The notes: a model not told the origin generated them from the sequence alone. A DNA stretch of 53,152 nt from Myxococcus sp. (GCA_014879945.1 JACSRE010000207.1:1-53152); one strand, 5' to 3'; numbered from the stretch's first letter, positions 34,001 to 44,784 are shown. Program-made: numbers and translations.

Positions 34001-34104
34001 GCCCGCTGCCACCACAGGCGCCCGATCAGTCCGCCCACGGCGAGCGCCAGGCAGAGCAGCGCGACGCCGAACCGAAAGAGCCACCGACGCTTCCCACCGG
34101 TCAT
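31003..34104 (-). CDS. Large membrane-anchored protein of carboxypeptidase-regulatory-like modules
   Basis: The 1033-residue product has a basic start and one N-terminal membrane helix (LFRFGVALLCLALAVGGLIG), so most of it should lie in the periplasm or on the surface. Residues 70-1000 are about ten modules of the carboxypeptidase regulatory-like (transthyretin-fold) type, each built as VxGxVxDxxGxPVxxAxV followed by TDxxGRFxxxxLxxGxxxL. Examples are ISGRVVDGAGKPVPGARV, VKGRVVDEAGRPVRRFRV and LVVKARRDGFVPIEAK-like text. A small cysteine cluster (CACRGCRC) lies near residue 103. There is no protease domain, so a binding or structural role is likely. An AGGA site precedes the ATG. Confidence 0.85.
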   Translation of the reverse strand: MTGGKRRWLFRFGVALLCLALAVGGLIGRLWWQRAEHQRLREAEASRAPVAAPKRAKTKVPVTPAAAAPSLCLRGQVLDRGEPVAGMSVSLPNATLSVTGPCACRGCRCPEGLAALLANPRAGLLLAEKSAPTAADGTFAVCGLTLPLPPFVWAEHADGRLARPQREVLLLQAGGATALEVVAPLAFTGVVRTASGPLPNARVLAYSTPALQVRDVQTDEAGRFSTSLPAGSATFVIAAPGREPTALVRGVEFGAPVVLTVEDPFALVVRAVLNDAPVPNAEVHLNGELAGATDEKGELRRGGLTPRESVRVRVTAGAAVGTASVIARAGGQQRLDVRLRPGVRVRGVVIDEKGQPRIGRVTGLGPPPPVETDAQGRFESELLEPGASVTPRPLVEGCEAERSTALQLAAADATVMLKVRCEVTAEGTVLDADGAPVANALVSLQSGGASETAATDAAGRFTLHQPAGTYALVVSHPRYRQSERPLTLPAKAVTVVLDAGGTISGRVVDGAGKPVPGARVKAVPGVLDDLLRELEGGGAASSTTDLDGAFEVTGLLAGRWVLVVNGASLPSTPSEPVVLQPGAHHAGLVITVDAKVDLSGVIRDQKRQPVAGASVRWDPADEKAALKAVLLDAVQGRMDQALRFFPSEVFSDADGRFEVRGLPLSKVKLDISAPGFAELEQLASRGDRLEVTLERQGGVVKGRVVDEAGRPVRRFRVDGSDFTADDGRFEVAAYGASDSVRVAAEGYVPTTKVVKVDQAVVELGDVVLAKGLALRVVVVSDDGKPLEGAKVAAAQPGEGGGTCSTDAEGRCSLQPFLDEETVVKARRDGFVPIEAKVARGRFGEALQLTLKPAGGRLQGQVFGAPGRPAGARSVFVSSDTVNEFVLTDERGQFSKAGVPDGAYCVSVELSGLIGTEWAVTAQATANPGPVVLGPVVGGATLETRSLLPGRVVLLQGAQPPLARAALGGDSAASFCRARHTNVITLIATGATRVEGLPPGKWSVFVLPISDADDEGAVEPTVIDALPNQTTRVP

Positions 34105-34182
34105 GGCGTCATCCTGACAGGTTCACCCGCGCCGTCGGCGCCCTTGTGCAACGCCGAGCCGCTGTTCTACGTCGCTGGGGCG

Positions 34183-34845
34183 ATGGGTGCCCTGCAGCAG
34201 AGCGACGAAGCGCGACGAACGTGGAACACCGTCATCGGGCTCTCGGGCGTGGCGCTGCTGGCCTGCGCGGCGTCGACCATCGAGGGCCGCGGCGGCGGGG
34301 CGTATGCGCCGGCGAACGAGGGGCGCGGCGGCTCGCTGCGCTACTACGAGGGCACCAAGTCGCGTGATGACGCCTACCGCGAGATGTTCACCTACTGCGG
34401 CGGGGCCTACGAGATCACCCAGGAGCGCGACCTCAACCGCGGCGTCAACACCTCGTACAACCGCTACTCGTACAGCACGACCACGACGGCGATGATCGAG
34501 CACGTCATCGACTTTCGCTGTGTCGAGCAGGCGCGGGCGCCCTCGAGCGCGGTGCGGTTGACCGGTGACGAGTGGCGGCTGGCGCGCGACTACGTGGCGC
34601 AGAACGGGAACTGCCCGTCGGCCGCGGTGCAGCACGAGGTGGCCTCACCGACGCCGGGGGCCAAGGGCTACGCGGTCGCGGGGTGCGGGCAGCGCTGGTT
34701 GTGCAGCGCCGGCAACGGCATGGCCGTCTGCGGGCTCGACGGCGCTCCGCCGCCGACCGTCAACCCGTACGCCCCGCCGCCAGGGCAGCCGCTGCCGCCG
34801 CCGAGCGGGAACCCGGCCGAGCTGGCGCCGGTGCCCGCGCTGTAG
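34183..34845 (+). CDS. Putative lipoprotein, conserved hypothetical
   Basis: From the ATG at 34183 the product is 220 residues with a plausible lipoprotein signal (VIGLSGVALLAC, Cys28). The mature region has FTYCGGAYEITQERDLNRG and several Tyr/Thr-rich stretches (YNRYSYSTTTTAM), then four more cysteines and a Pro-rich tail. The motif around YCGGAYEI recurs in small exported myxobacterial proteins of unknown role. The frame is open upstream to 33994, overlapping the divergent gene, and that extension has no signal. The start is therefore inferred. Confidence 0.65.
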   Translation: MGALQQSDEARRTWNTVIGLSGVALLACAASTIEGRGGGAYAPANEGRGGSLRYYEGTKSRDDAYREMFTYCGGAYEITQERDLNRGVNTSYNRYSYSTTTTAMIEHVIDFRCVEQARAPSSAVRLTGDEWRLARDYVAQNGNCPSAAVQHEVASPTPGAKGYAVAGCGQRWLCSAGNGMAVCGLDGAPPPTVNPYAPPPGQPLPPPSGNPAELAPVPAL

Positions 34846-35064
34846 CCGGCGTCAGCCGTCCAGCCGCTTCTCGTTCGAGCGCTGCGAGCGACGTCGTGTT
34901 CTGACCGCGACTCCCACGTCTGCCGCACAGGCGTTCGCCTGCGAAGGTCCGCGCTTCGAAAAGTGGGTGACACCGTCCGGGCGGAGCGCACCATGCAGTC
35001 GCCGCCGCCACCTGGGAGGCGCGGACCACCAAAGGCCCGCGCCCTGACGTGGCCCGGCTGCCCG

Positions 35065-37626
35065 CTACGGCATGCAGGCGACGGCGTAGTCGACGCCGAC
35101 CGTCTGGCCGGGCGCCGGCAGCGCGCGGGGCTCGAACACCACCGCGTTCCGCGCCGCGTCGTAGCTCCAGTTGCGCAGCCCGCTCACCTCGGGAATGGGC
35201 AGGCCGTTGAGGGTCACCGTGAGCGCCGAGGCGCTCGCCGGGTTGGGCGTGGCGTTGAGGAACCACGTCGCGCGGCCGCCGAAGAGCGCCTGGCCGATGC
35301 GGGTCGCCTCGGTGCGCCACGCCTGGGTGTTGCCGACGTAGCAGATCTCGGAGGTGATGCCGCCGGTGCTCGCGATCATCTCGATCTGCCGCGGGTCGGG
35401 CACCGGCGAGCCGTCGTAGGTGCAGCTCATCGGCCGCCCCGTCGCGAGCGTGGGGCCCACGAAGCTGAACGAGAAGTCGTTGCGGCGGTTCATGCCCTTC
35501 ACCGATTGGAGCTGGCGCACGTAGTCGAGGGTCGGCCCTGGCGACTGCTCCACCGCGTCGGTGAACGCGAGCACCGACAGCGCTGCGTCGGCGCGCAGGA
35601 AGCCCGCGTTGGTGGTCGTCAGCAGCGCCGGCGAGAGCGAGGCCACCGCGGGGCGGAACATCTCCTCGGTCGGAGAGCCGCTCACGCCGACGTTCACGCG
35701 CTGGTTGAAGGTCTGGAGCAGGTTGGGCGTGGTGCTGCGCAGCACCCGGGTGCCCGGCATGCCCTGGAAGCGGCCAGACTCGAGGGAGTTCATCATGTCG
35801 GTGGTGGTGACGCCGAGGTTGAAGTCGACGTTGGCGCTGAACGCGTACGCGAGGAAGGCGTTGGCGCTGCTGCCGAGCGCCATCTGGCGCTCCGACATCG
35901 AGCAGGAGTTGTCGACGATGAGCACCACGTCGGTCTTCGTCGGAATCCTGAAGCGGTCCTGGTTCAGCCCGGTGGCGGCGCCGGTGCCGGTGACGGCGGT
36001 CTGGTAGGCGAAGGTGCCGCTCGAGTGGTTGGCGCCCGCGACGATGACGCCGTTGACCGGGCCCGCCGAGGTGGGCGCGAAGGTCACCGTGAAGTTGACC
36101 GACGCGGTGGGGTTGATGACCGCCGGGAGCGAGCCGGGCGAGCTGTTGGAGAAGCCAGCGCCGGTGACGCCGAGGACCGAGAGGGTGACCGGGAACGGGC
36201 AGACGTTGCGCAGGCTGAAGGTGCGCGCCACCGACCGGCAGCCGGTCTGCACGGTGCCGAACTCCACGTCGCTCGGAGAAAAGACCAGGCAGGTTGGGTT
36301 CTGCTGCGGCACGCAGACGCCGGCGGTGCAGGTCTGGCCAGGGCCGCAGGCCGCGCAGACGTTGCCCGAGTGGCCGCAGGCCGTCGCCGAGGTGGAGGTG
36401 GCTCCGACGCAGGTGGTGCCGTTGCAGCAGCCGTTGCAGTTGGTGGTGTTGCAGGTCGCCCCGCCGGTGCAGACGCCGCCGTTGCAGGTCGCGCCGTTGC
36501 CGCAGCCCGTACAGGTCGCGCCGTTGATGCCGCACGAGGCGGTGCTCTGCGAGGTGGTCGGCTGGCAGACGCCGTTGGCGCAGCAGCCGGCGCAGCTGAA
36601 GAAGTCACAGGCGACCGTCGGCGTGCAGGCCCCCATGGCGCACGAGTTGTTCGCCGGGCACACGGTGCACGACTGCCCGCCCTGGCCGCACTGGGTGGAG
36701 GTCTGGCCTCCGAAGGGAACGCACAGGTTCCCCTGGCAGCAGCCGTTGGCGCAGGTGGAGGGGTTGCACATCGCCACCACGGTGCACTGGCCCGCGTTGC
36801 AGGTGCCGTTGGGGCACGGCGTGCAGGCCGCGGCGCCCAAGCCGCACGCCGAGTTGTTCTGGTTCATGGTGTCGACGCAGAGTCCGGCGACGCAGCAGCC
36901 CGCGCAGGGCGTCAACGTTCCCGGGCACACCCCCGTCGCAGAGCCGCCGCCAGCCGAGCCGCCGGCTGCCGAGCCGCCCGCCGCCGAACCACCGGCTGCC
37001 GAGCCACCCGCCGCGGAGCCACCGGCTGCCGAGCCACCCGCCGCCGAGCCACCCGCCGCCGAGCCACCCGCCGCGGAGCCACCGGCCGCGGAGCCGCCCG
37101 CCGCCGAGCCACCCGCTGCCGAGCCACCCGCTGCCGAGCCACCCGCTGCCGAGCCGCCGGCCGCCGAGCCGCCGGCTGCAGAACCGCCCGCCGCCGAGCC
37201 ACCCGCCGCCGCGCCGCCGGCATCACCACCGGCCGCGGAGCCGCCCGCTGCCGAACCGCCCGCCGCCGCGCCGCCCGCATCACCGCCAGCCGCGGAGCCT
37301 CCGGCCGTGGAGCCGCCCGCGTCACCACCCGCCGCCGAGCCGCCCGCCGCCGAACCACCGCCTGCGGAGCCGCCCGCCGCCGAACCGCCTCCGGTGCCCG
37401 CGAAGGTGCAGGCGCCGAGCGCGCAGACCGACCCTCCGGTGCACGCCGCGCAGAGGCCGCCGGTTCGCCCACACGCCGCGTCGATGATGCCTGCCTGGCA
37501 GGTGTCGTTCGAGTCGCAGCAGCCGCTGCAGTTGCTGGGCCCGCACGCGACGGCTTGAACCGGCGGGCTGCACGCGGCCGTGAGGCTCAGTGCGAAGGCG
37601 ACGGCGAGGTACGAAGTGCGGGTCAT
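35065..37626 (-). CDS. vWA-domain lipoprotein with Cys-rich repeats and a long Gly-Ser-Ala linker
   Basis: The 853-residue product starts at the ATG at 37626 behind AGGAG and has a lipoprotein signal (LTAAC, Cys19). Domains in order: a Cys-rich head (20-75), about 30 Gly-Gly-Ser-Ala-Ala pentapeptides (79-228), and four or five Cys-rich units with CxxC pairs (230-425). An immunoglobulin-like choice-of-anchor-D domain (about 430-545) and a von Willebrand A domain (about 560-760) follow. The vWA domain has the metal-site motif DNSCSMS (DxSxS). It is likely a surface protein that holds a ligand through the vWA domain, with the repeat acting as a long flexible spacer. No gene is co-directional nearby. 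Confidence 0.88.
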   Translation of the reverse strand: MTRTSYLAVAFALSLTAACSPPVQAVACGPSNCSGCCDSNDTCQAGIIDAACGRTGGLCAACTGGSVCALGACTFAGTGGGSAAGGSAGGGSAAGGSAAGGDAGGSTAGGSAAGGDAGGAAAGGSAAGGSAAGGDAGGAAAGGSAAGGSAAGGSAAGGSAAGGSAAGGSAAGGSAAGGSAAGGSAAGGSAAGGSAAGGSAAGGSAAGGSAAGGSAAGGSAAGGSAGGGSATGVCPGTLTPCAGCCVAGLCVDTMNQNNSACGLGAAACTPCPNGTCNAGQCTVVAMCNPSTCANGCCQGNLCVPFGGQTSTQCGQGGQSCTVCPANNSCAMGACTPTVACDFFSCAGCCANGVCQPTTSQSTASCGINGATCTGCGNGATCNGGVCTGGATCNTTNCNGCCNGTTCVGATSTSATACGHSGNVCAACGPGQTCTAGVCVPQQNPTCLVFSPSDVEFGTVQTGCRSVARTFSLRNVCPFPVTLSVLGVTGAGFSNSSPGSLPAVINPTASVNFTVTFAPTSAGPVNGVIVAGANHSSGTFAYQTAVTGTGAATGLNQDRFRIPTKTDVVLIVDNSCSMSERQMALGSSANAFLAYAFSANVDFNLGVTTTDMMNSLESGRFQGMPGTRVLRSTTPNLLQTFNQRVNVGVSGSPTEEMFRPAVASLSPALLTTTNAGFLRADAALSVLAFTDAVEQSPGPTLDYVRQLQSVKGMNRRNDFSFSFVGPTLATGRPMSCTYDGSPVPDPRQIEMIASTGGITSEICYVGNTQAWRTEATRIGQALFGGRATWFLNATPNPASASALTVTLNGLPIPEVSGLRNWSYDAARNAVVFEPRALPAPGQTVGVDYAVACMP
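36940..37392 (-). repeat. Tandem 15-bp repeat encoding GGSAA pentapeptides
   Basis: About 30 tandem 15-bp units (sense GGCGGCTCGGCGG and close variants) cover 453 bp inside the vWA lipoprotein gene. All changes are in multiples of 15 bp or at third positions, so the frame is kept. A central block is nearly pure GGSAA, while the 5' part is interrupted by GGDAGG and AAAGG units. Length differences between strains are expected here. Confidence 0.85.
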
Positions 37627-37716
37627 GTGGGCTCCTGAAGAGACTGCGGACCCCTCATCGAGCGGGCGGTCGTCAAACGCAAGGACCCCCGACCGGGCCC
37701 GTGCGTGCAAGGAAAT

Positions 37717-37731
37717 GTGCATGCTATGCAC
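37717..37731. promoter_or_regulatory. Palindrome in the divergent vWA/yebC promoter region
   Basis: GTGCAT-GCT-ATGCAC is a perfect inverted repeat that ends nine bases before the yebC start codon. It lies in the 113-bp gap between the divergent genes, so a bound regulator could affect both. No specific factor is identified. Confidence 0.35.
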
Positions 37732-37739
37732 GCGCCGTC

Positions 37740-38465
37740 ATGGGACGAATCTTCGAGACGCGCAAGGCGGGCATGTTCGCCCGCTGGAACAAGATGGCGA
37801 AGGCCTTCACGCGCATCAGCAAGGACATCACCATCGCGGTGAAGGCAGGGGGCACCAACCCCGACAGCAACCCGGCGCTGCGCCGGTGCATCTTGAACGC
37901 GCGCGCCGCCAACATGCCGAAGGACAAGGTCGAGGCCGCCATCAAGCGGGCCTCGGGAGTCGACGCGGCCACCTACGAGACGGTGATGTACGAGGGCTAC
38001 GCGCCCCACGGCGTGCCGCTGCTCATCGAGACCGCCACCGACAACATCGTGCGCACCGTCGGCAACGTGCGGGCGTACTTCAACAAGTTCGAGGGCAACC
38101 TCGCCTCGAACGGGTCGGTCAGCTTCATGTTCACCCGCATGGGGGTGTTCCGCCTCGCCCCCGAAGGCCTGCCCGACCTCGAGACGCTCGAGCTCGAGCT
38201 GATCGACCACGGGCTCCAGGAGCTCGGCGAGGGCACCGGAGAGAAGGGCGAGCCGCAGGTCATCTTGCGCTGCAACTTCGCCGACTTCGGGCAGCTCCAG
38301 GCGGCGCTCGAGGCGCGGGGCCTTCACGCGCTCTCGTCTGAGTCCGAGTACATTCCCTCGACGACGGTGACGCTCGACGAAGAGAAGGCCAAGGCCGTGC
38401 TCGAGCTGGTCGACCGCCTCGAGCAGGACGACGACGTGCAGCGCGTCTTTCACAACCTCGTCTGA
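37740..38465 (+). CDS. yebC: YebC/PmpR family protein
   Basis: The 241-residue product matches the YebC family over its whole length: [20 protein letters not shown] near the start, [20 protein letters not shown], then [20 protein letters not shown]. The family is annotated as DNA-binding regulators, but members such as TACO1/YebC2 also act on the ribosome and relieve stalling at proline-rich stretches. The start at the ATG at 37740 gives the canonical [10 protein letters not shown]. It is divergent from the vWA lipoprotein gene and convergent with pyrC. Confidence 0.92.
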   Translation: MGRIFETRKAGMFARWNKMAKAFTRISKDITIAVKAGGTNPDSNPALRRCILNARAANMPKDKVEAAIKRASGVDAATYETVMYEGYAPHGVPLLIETATDNIVRTVGNVRAYFNKFEGNLASNGSVSFMFTRMGVFRLAPEGLPDLETLELELIDHGLQELGEGTGEKGEPQVILRCNFADFGQLQAALEARGLHALSSESEYIPSTTVTLDEEKAKAVLELVDRLEQDDDVQRVFHNLV

Positions 38466-38487
38466 GGGCTCTTCCCAGGGCCGACCT

Positions 38488-39540
38488 TCAGCCCAGCGAC
38501 CAGCCCAGGCGCTCGCCCGCCGCGAGCGGCACGACTGTCTTCGCTCCGAAGGGCAGCTCCCGAGGCACCTCGAACGCCCGCTGCACCAGCGTGACCCGGC
38601 CCTCGTTGCGCGGCAGGCGATAGAAGTCCGGGCCGAAGAAGCTGGCGAAGCCCTCGAGCTTGTCGAGGGCGCCCGCCTGCTCGAAGGCCGTCGCGTAGAG
38701 CTCGAGCGCGTGGAGGCCGGTGTAGCAGCCGGCGCACCCGCAGTCGGCCTCCTTGTCGCCCTTGGCGTGCGGCGCGCTGTCGGTGCCGAGGAAGAAGCGC
38801 GGCTGGCCCGAGGTGGCGGCGGCCAGGAGCGCGGCGCGGTGGCGCTCCCGCTTCAGCACCGGCAGGCAGTACCAATGCGGCCGCACCCCTCCCTGGAAGA
38901 GCGCGTTGCGGCTGTAGAGGAGGTGGTGCGCGGTGATGGTGGCCGCCACCTCGCCGGCCGCGCCGCGCACGTAGTCCACCGCGTCCGAGGTGGTGATGTG
39001 CTCGAACACCACCCTGAGCGCCGGGAAGGCGGCTCGGAGTGGAATCAGCTGGCGCTCGATGAAGACGGCCTCGCGGTCGAAGACGTCAACCTCGCGGTCC
39101 GTCACCTCGCCGTGCACGCACAGGGGCAGCCCCAGGCGCTCCATCGCCGCCAACGCCGGGCCCGCCTTCCTCCAGTCGGTGACGCCCGAGTCCGAGTTCG
39201 TCGTCGCGCCGGCGGGGTAGAGCTTCACCGCGTGCACCACCCCGCTGGCCTTCGCGCGCGCCACCTCGTCGGCCGGGGTGTTGTCGGTGAGGTACAGCGT
39301 CATCAGCGGCTCGAAGTCGGAGCCGGCCGGCCGCGCCGCGAGAATCCGCTCCCGGTACGCGAGCGCCTGCGCCGTCGTCGTCACCGGCGGGCGGAGGTTC
39401 GGCATCACGATGGCGCGATGGAACTGCGCCGCGGTGTGGGGGAGCACGGCGGCGAGCGCCGCGCCGTCGCGCAGGTGCAGGTGCCAGTCGTCCGGCCGGG
39501 TGAGGGTGAGCGACGTCGTCACGGCGCGGGTGCATGCCAC
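38488..39540 (-). CDS. pyrC: Dihydroorotase, class II (PyrC)
   Basis: The 350-residue enzyme closes carbamoyl-aspartate to dihydroorotate in pyrimidine synthesis. It is the short E. coli-type class. Visible motifs are HLHLRD (residues 20-25, zinc), the carboxylated lysine in [39 protein letters not shown] and the aspartate in GTDSAPH. All metal and catalytic residues are present. The start is a GTG; a second GTG six codons later (VTTSLTL) is equally possible. No other pyrimidine genes are nearby. The gene lies 43 bp downstream of atpH on the same strand. Confidence 0.93.
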   Translation of the reverse strand: MACTRAVTTSLTLTRPDDWHLHLRDGAALAAVLPHTAAQFHRAIVMPNLRPPVTTTAQALAYRERILAARPAGSDFEPLMTLYLTDNTPADEVARAKASGVVHAVKLYPAGATTNSDSGVTDWRKAGPALAAMERLGLPLCVHGEVTDREVDVFDREAVFIERQLIPLRAAFPALRVVFEHITTSDAVDYVRGAAGEVAATITAHHLLYSRNALFQGGVRPHWYCLPVLKRERHRAALLAAATSGQPRFFLGTDSAPHAKGDKEADCGCAGCYTGLHALELYATAFEQAGALDKLEGFASFFGPDFYRLPRNEGRVTLVQRAFEVPRELPFGAKTVVPLAAGERLGWSLG

Positions 39541-39583
39541 GGCAGCCGCGGTTCCGGCCAGCCCGGAGCCCTGGCCGGCCGCT

Positions 39584-40123
39584 TCAGCTCGCCATCAGCT
39601 GGCGGCCCAGCTCGACCAGCTGGCTCTTGAGCGAGCCGTCGTAGGTGCGGTTGCCGACGGTGGCGACGGCGCCGCCGAGCAGGGCCTGGTCGACCTTCGC
39701 CTCGAGCACCACCTTGCGCTGGGTGAGGGCCTCGAGCTGCACCTTCAGCGCGGTGAGCTGCGCGTCGCCCAGCAGCGCGGCCGAGGTGACGGTGCCGCGC
39801 ACCCGGCCCATGCGCACGTCCACCAGCGCGCGGTACTGGAGCGCCAGCGCGGCGATGATGGTGAACCGGTTGCGGTCGGTGAGGAGCCGCAGCAGGTTGG
39901 CGAGCATCGGCTGCATGCCGTCGGCGGCCTTGATGAGGCCCTCGGTCACCGCCGTGCGCTGGGCGATGGTGAGCGCCGGGTTGGTCAGCGCCTCGAGCAG
40001 CGACGGGCTCGAGTTGAGGGAGCGGACGAGCTCTTCGAGCTGGGTCAGCACCTGATCGGCCTGGGCTCCCGAGGCTTCGAGGAGCGCGCGGGCGTAACGA
40101 CGGGCGACGGAGGCGTTCTGCAT
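39584..40123 (-). CDS. atpH: ATP synthase F1 delta subunit
   Basis: The 179-residue product starts at the ATG at 40123 and shows the OSCP/delta pattern: [13 protein letters not shown] at the start, [20 protein letters not shown] in the middle and a C-terminal [15 protein letters not shown]. Delta sits on top of F1 and joins it to the peripheral stalk of F0. The length is typical (about 177-180). Unusually, neither atpF upstream nor atpA downstream is present. The neighbours are an Hsp70 gene (divergent) and pyrC. The other ATP synthase genes must be elsewhere. Confidence 0.9.
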   Translation of the reverse strand: MQNASVARRYARALLEASGAQADQVLTQLEELVRSLNSSPSLLEALTNPALTIAQRTAVTEGLIKAADGMQPMLANLLRLLTDRNRFTIIAALALQYRALVDVRMGRVRGTVTSAALLGDAQLTALKVQLEALTQRKVVLEAKVDQALLGGAVATVGNRTYDGSLKSQLVELGRQLMAS

Positions 40124-40277
40124 GTCCGCGCGCCTAGCACACGCGTTCGGGGCGGCAAGCGCCAGCAGCACCGCGAAGGTCAGCCCGCCTGATGTGAGCC
40201 AGCGGCGCGCCTCGGCGGGCCGCGCGACCGGCAGAGGTGGATCACCCCCCCGCGCGGAGTAAGGTGCCGCTCTCCCG

Positions 40278-42089
<1,812 letters not shown>

Positions 42090-42090
42090 C

Positions 42091-42717
42091 GTGGTGGGGC
42101 TCCTGGTCGGCGCGCTGGTGCTCTCGCAGTTTCCCGTCGACGAGAACCCCGCGGCCTTCGAGCTCATCGAGCGCCGCGACGGCCAGACGCTGTGGGGGCG
42201 CCCGGTGCCGGGCAGCGTGTTTCGGGAGTACCGGGTGCAGACCACCAGCCCCGACGCGACGGCCGACCTCTGCGAGGCCATCTACGAGTGGGCCACCCGC
42301 GACGCCGACGCGCCGGGCGTGGTGTCGAGCCGGGTGCTGGTCGACGGCGCCGACGAGCGCGTCATCTACGCGCAGGTCGCGTTCCCCATCGTGTCGAGGC
42401 GCGACTACGTGTTGGTGGTGACGCGCGAAGCGCTCGAGGGCGGGCGGTGCCGAATCAGGTTTCGCACCACCACGAAGGGGGCGCCGCCCAGGCCCGACGG
42501 CTTCGTGCGCATGGAGAAGCTGTGGGGAGAGTGGCTGATCGACCCCAGGCCCGACGGCGGCGCCGCGCTCACCCACACCCTGTACTCCGACCCGGCGGGC
42601 TCGGTGCCGTCGTTCCTGGTGCACGGCGACCAGCGCGCCGCGACGCTCGCGGCCGTCGCCCGGGGGCTGGCGAAGACGCGCGCGTTCGTCGCGCAGAAGC
42701 GGTCACTGAAGCGCTGA
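42091..42717 (+). CDS. START-domain-like lipid-binding protein
   Basis: The 208-residue product starts at a GTG one base after the Hsp70 stop and has a short hydrophobic N-terminus (MVGLLVGALVLSQF) that could be a signal. Residues 25-200 match the START/SRPBCC pattern: FELIERRDGQTLWGRPVPGS, RVIYAQVAFPIVSRRDYVLV, then LWGEWLIDPRPDGG and a long C-terminal helix (RAATLAAVARGLAKTRAFVA). START domains hold a lipid in a closed cavity. The immediate coupling to a chaperone gene is noteworthy. Its last 15 bp overlap the end of the convergent sigma factor gene. Confidence 0.8.
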   Translation: MVGLLVGALVLSQFPVDENPAAFELIERRDGQTLWGRPVPGSVFREYRVQTTSPDATADLCEAIYEWATRDADAPGVVSSRVLVDGADERVIYAQVAFPIVSRRDYVLVVTREALEGGRCRIRFRTTTKGAPPRPDGFVRMEKLWGEWLIDPRPDGGAALTHTLYSDPAGSVPSFLVHGDQRAATLAAVARGLAKTRAFVAQKRSLKR

Positions 42718-43560
42718 GGGGCCCGCGGCGGTGTCGAGGGCGCGGCGCACCCGGTCCTTCACGCGGAGCTCGATCTGCCGCAGCCGCTCGCGTGAGAGCT
42801 GAAAGCGGTCACCCAGCTGGGCGAGGGTGACGTCGTCATCGTCGGCCAGGAGCCGGTGCTTGAGCACCGCGCGCTCGCGGTCGTCGAAGGCCCTCTCGAG
42901 GCGGCGCACGGTGGTGTGGATGAGGTCGTCGCGCTCGACGCGGCCCAGCGACTCCTCGGGGTCGTCGCACTCGTCTGGCAGCAGGTCGAGGGCGGTGGTC
43001 TCGGAGTCGTCGCCCAGCTTCACGTCGAGCGACCGGTCACCCGCGCCGAGCCTGGCGGTGTGCTGACGAATCACGTCTTCCGAGACGCCGAACTGGCGCG
43101 CGAGCAGGGCGTCGATGCCCTCGTGATCGGGGCCCAGCTGCGCCTCGGCCTTCGCCCGCGCCGAGCGCAGCTTGAAGAAGAACTTCGCGCCCAGCGCGCC
43201 GGTGGCGGCGGTCACGATGCTGTTGGCGCGCATCGCCGCGGCCAACATGTGGGCCCGAATCCAGTACGTCGCGTAGGTCTTGAAGCGCACCCCGCGCAGG
43301 TCGTACTTCTCCACCGCGCGGAGCAGCCCGACGTTGCCCTCGGCGATCAGCTCGTCGCGCGCCACGCCGTACCCCCGCAGGCGCCGCGCCACGTGCAGCA
43401 CCAGCGGCAGGTGCGCCTCGACCAGCGCCTCGGCCGCCTTGCGGTCTCGCTCGAGCACCCACCGCTTCGCCAGCGCGCGCTCTTCGGCTTCCGAGAGCTG
43501 GGGCCGCCGCCCGATCAGCGCGCACCGCTTCTCGTACCAGCTCGACTCGGTCATACCCAT
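42703..43560 (-). CDS. RpoH-like alternative sigma factor
   Basis: The 285-residue product starts at the ATG at 43560, six bases after GAGG (an ATG at 43572 or 43554 is possible). Region 2 has LVEAHLPLVLHVARRLRGYG and DELIAEGNVGLLRAVEKYD, with FKTYATYWIRAHM for -10 recognition. The segment GALGAKFFFKLRSARAKAEA resembles the RpoH box. Region 4 has TLAQLGDRFQLSRERLRQIE for -35 recognition. It therefore belongs to the heat-shock sigma-32 group. Myxobacteria carry several such paralogues, some used in development. The gene beside an Hsp70 homologue supports a stress role. The long open frame reaching upstream to 46371 is not coding. Confidence 0.9.
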   Translation of the reverse strand: MGMTESSWYEKRCALIGRRPQLSEAEERALAKRWVLERDRKAAEALVEAHLPLVLHVARRLRGYGVARDELIAEGNVGLLRAVEKYDLRGVRFKTYATYWIRAHMLAAAMRANSIVTAATGALGAKFFFKLRSARAKAEAQLGPDHEGIDALLARQFGVSEDVIRQHTARLGAGDRSLDVKLGDDSETTALDLLPDECDDPEESLGRVERDDLIHTTVRRLERAFDDRERAVLKHRLLADDDDVTLAQLGDRFQLSRERLRQIELRVKDRVRRALDTAAGPSALQ

Positions 43561-43764
43561 GCGGCACCTCATCGTTGGGGGTGACGGCACCCTACCGATG
43601 GGAGGGAGTGAGAAATAGTCGATTAAAGAGCTCAATTGAGTCCGAAAAATGAATGTCAGTGCCGGCCCCCTCGCGGCAGCGTGGGCCCCGCGCCCGCGGC
43701 CGGGGTTCTCGTGGGAGCGGACGGGCCTCGCCAGTCGAGAACCTGCGATAGAAGGGCCCCCGTC
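43561..43764. promoter_or_regulatory. AT-rich divergent promoter region
   Basis: The 204 bp between the RpoH-like gene and the TPR gene include the most AT-rich stretch of the area (about 43605-43660). It contains a perfect 10-bp palindrome CTCAATTGAG at 43631-43640. Promoters for both genes probably lie here. I cannot assign hexamers with confidence. Confidence 0.4.
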
Positions 43765-44784
43765 GTGAGCGTTCGGCACGTGAAAGAGAAGGCCGCGCAG
43801 TTGATCGCGTCGGGCCACTTCGAGCGGGCCGAGGTGCTCTTGCGCCAGGCGCTCACCCAGTCGCCGCGAGACGTGCAGAGCTGGCTCAAGCACGCCGAGG
43901 TGCTCAAGCGCCTGGGGAGGAACCTCGACGCCATCTCGAACTACCGGCTCGCGGCGAGAATCCTCGATGATGACGGGCATCACCAGCGGGCGGTCGCGGC
44001 GCTCAAGCTCGCGCTGAGCCTGGTGCCCGACGACATCGACCTCATCACCGACATCATCCGCCTCGAGATGCGGGCGCGCCGCACCACCACCGGCGTGCGC
44101 TCGGTGTTTCCGCTCTCGTCGCCCTCGCAGCTGCTCAGCGGGGTGCCGGCCTCGAGCGAGTCGAGCCTGTACGAGGCGTCGTCCGCCTCGATGCTCTCGG
44201 GCGCCGAGGGGCCTGCGCAGCTGGCGCTGCCGATGATCAGCAGCGCCTCGCCCGTGCCCCGCCGGCTCGACACCTGGGTGCCCGAAGGCGACCTCGTCGC
44301 GCCCACGGCCGCGGCCGGGCCGAGCGCGGGCCCGCCCGAAGGCCCCCAGCCCTCGCCTGACGCGCCCGCGCGCGGCTCGGCGCCGACGGCGGAGCGTCAC
44401 TTCAAGAGCGTCGACGCGCGCCTGGAGTGGGCCCGCCCGGGGCTCCCGCTCACGCCCATCGCCATCGAAGACGTCGCGGCCTCCGGCGAGCGCGTCGCGT
44501 TCTTGAGCGCCGACGAGCCAACGCCACGCGCCGCCGCGCCGGCCGACGCCGCCCTCGAGGGCGCGGCGCCGCTGCGGGTCGCCCAGGCGCCCGACGCCCC
44601 GGTGCTCGAGGTCGAGGTCGAGCGCACCGCTTCGTGGCCCCAGGTGCGCCGGCTCTCGGAGCGGCGGGTCGGCGTGCGGGCCGCCCCCGGCGCGCCCTGG
44701 GTCGTCGTCGAGTCGGCCGGGGCGCTCGAGGTCCGCTTCGAGGCCGAGCTCGTCGTCCCCGACGACGCCGAGTGGTTGGAATAG
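43765..44784 (+). CDS. TPR protein with a long disordered Pro/Ala-rich half
   Basis: The product is 339 residues from the GTG at 43765 (VSVRHVKEKAAQLIA). The first 110 residues are three tetratricopeptide-like repeats (GHFERAEVLLRQALTQSPRD, AEVLKRLGRNLDAISNYRLA and HHQRAVAALKLALSLVPDD). The remaining 230 residues are rich in Ala, Pro, Ser and Glu, with no clear fold apart from a short C-terminal strand pair (APWVVVESAGALEVRFEAEL). TPRs mediate protein contacts, and the partner is unknown. The frame extends to 43636, but the extension lacks coding bias. Confidence 0.75.
   Translation: MSVRHVKEKAAQLIASGHFERAEVLLRQALTQSPRDVQSWLKHAEVLKRLGRNLDAISNYRLAARILDDDGHHQRAVAALKLALSLVPDDIDLITDIIRLEMRARRTTTGVRSVFPLSSPSQLLSGVPASSESSLYEASSASMLSGAEGPAQLALPMISSASPVPRRLDTWVPEGDLVAPTAAAGPSAGPPEGPQPSPDAPARGSAPTAERHFKSVDARLEWARPGLPLTPIAIEDVAASGERVAFLSADEPTPRAAAPADAALEGAAPLRVAQAPDAPVLEVEVERTASWPQVRRLSERRVGVRAAPGAPWVVVESAGALEVRFEAELVVPDDAEWLE

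Noticed and set aside
36940-37392. Dense tandem repeat considered as CRISPR or a minisatellite outside genes
   Set aside because: It is a 15-bp in-frame repeat inside the vWA lipoprotein gene, with no spacers.
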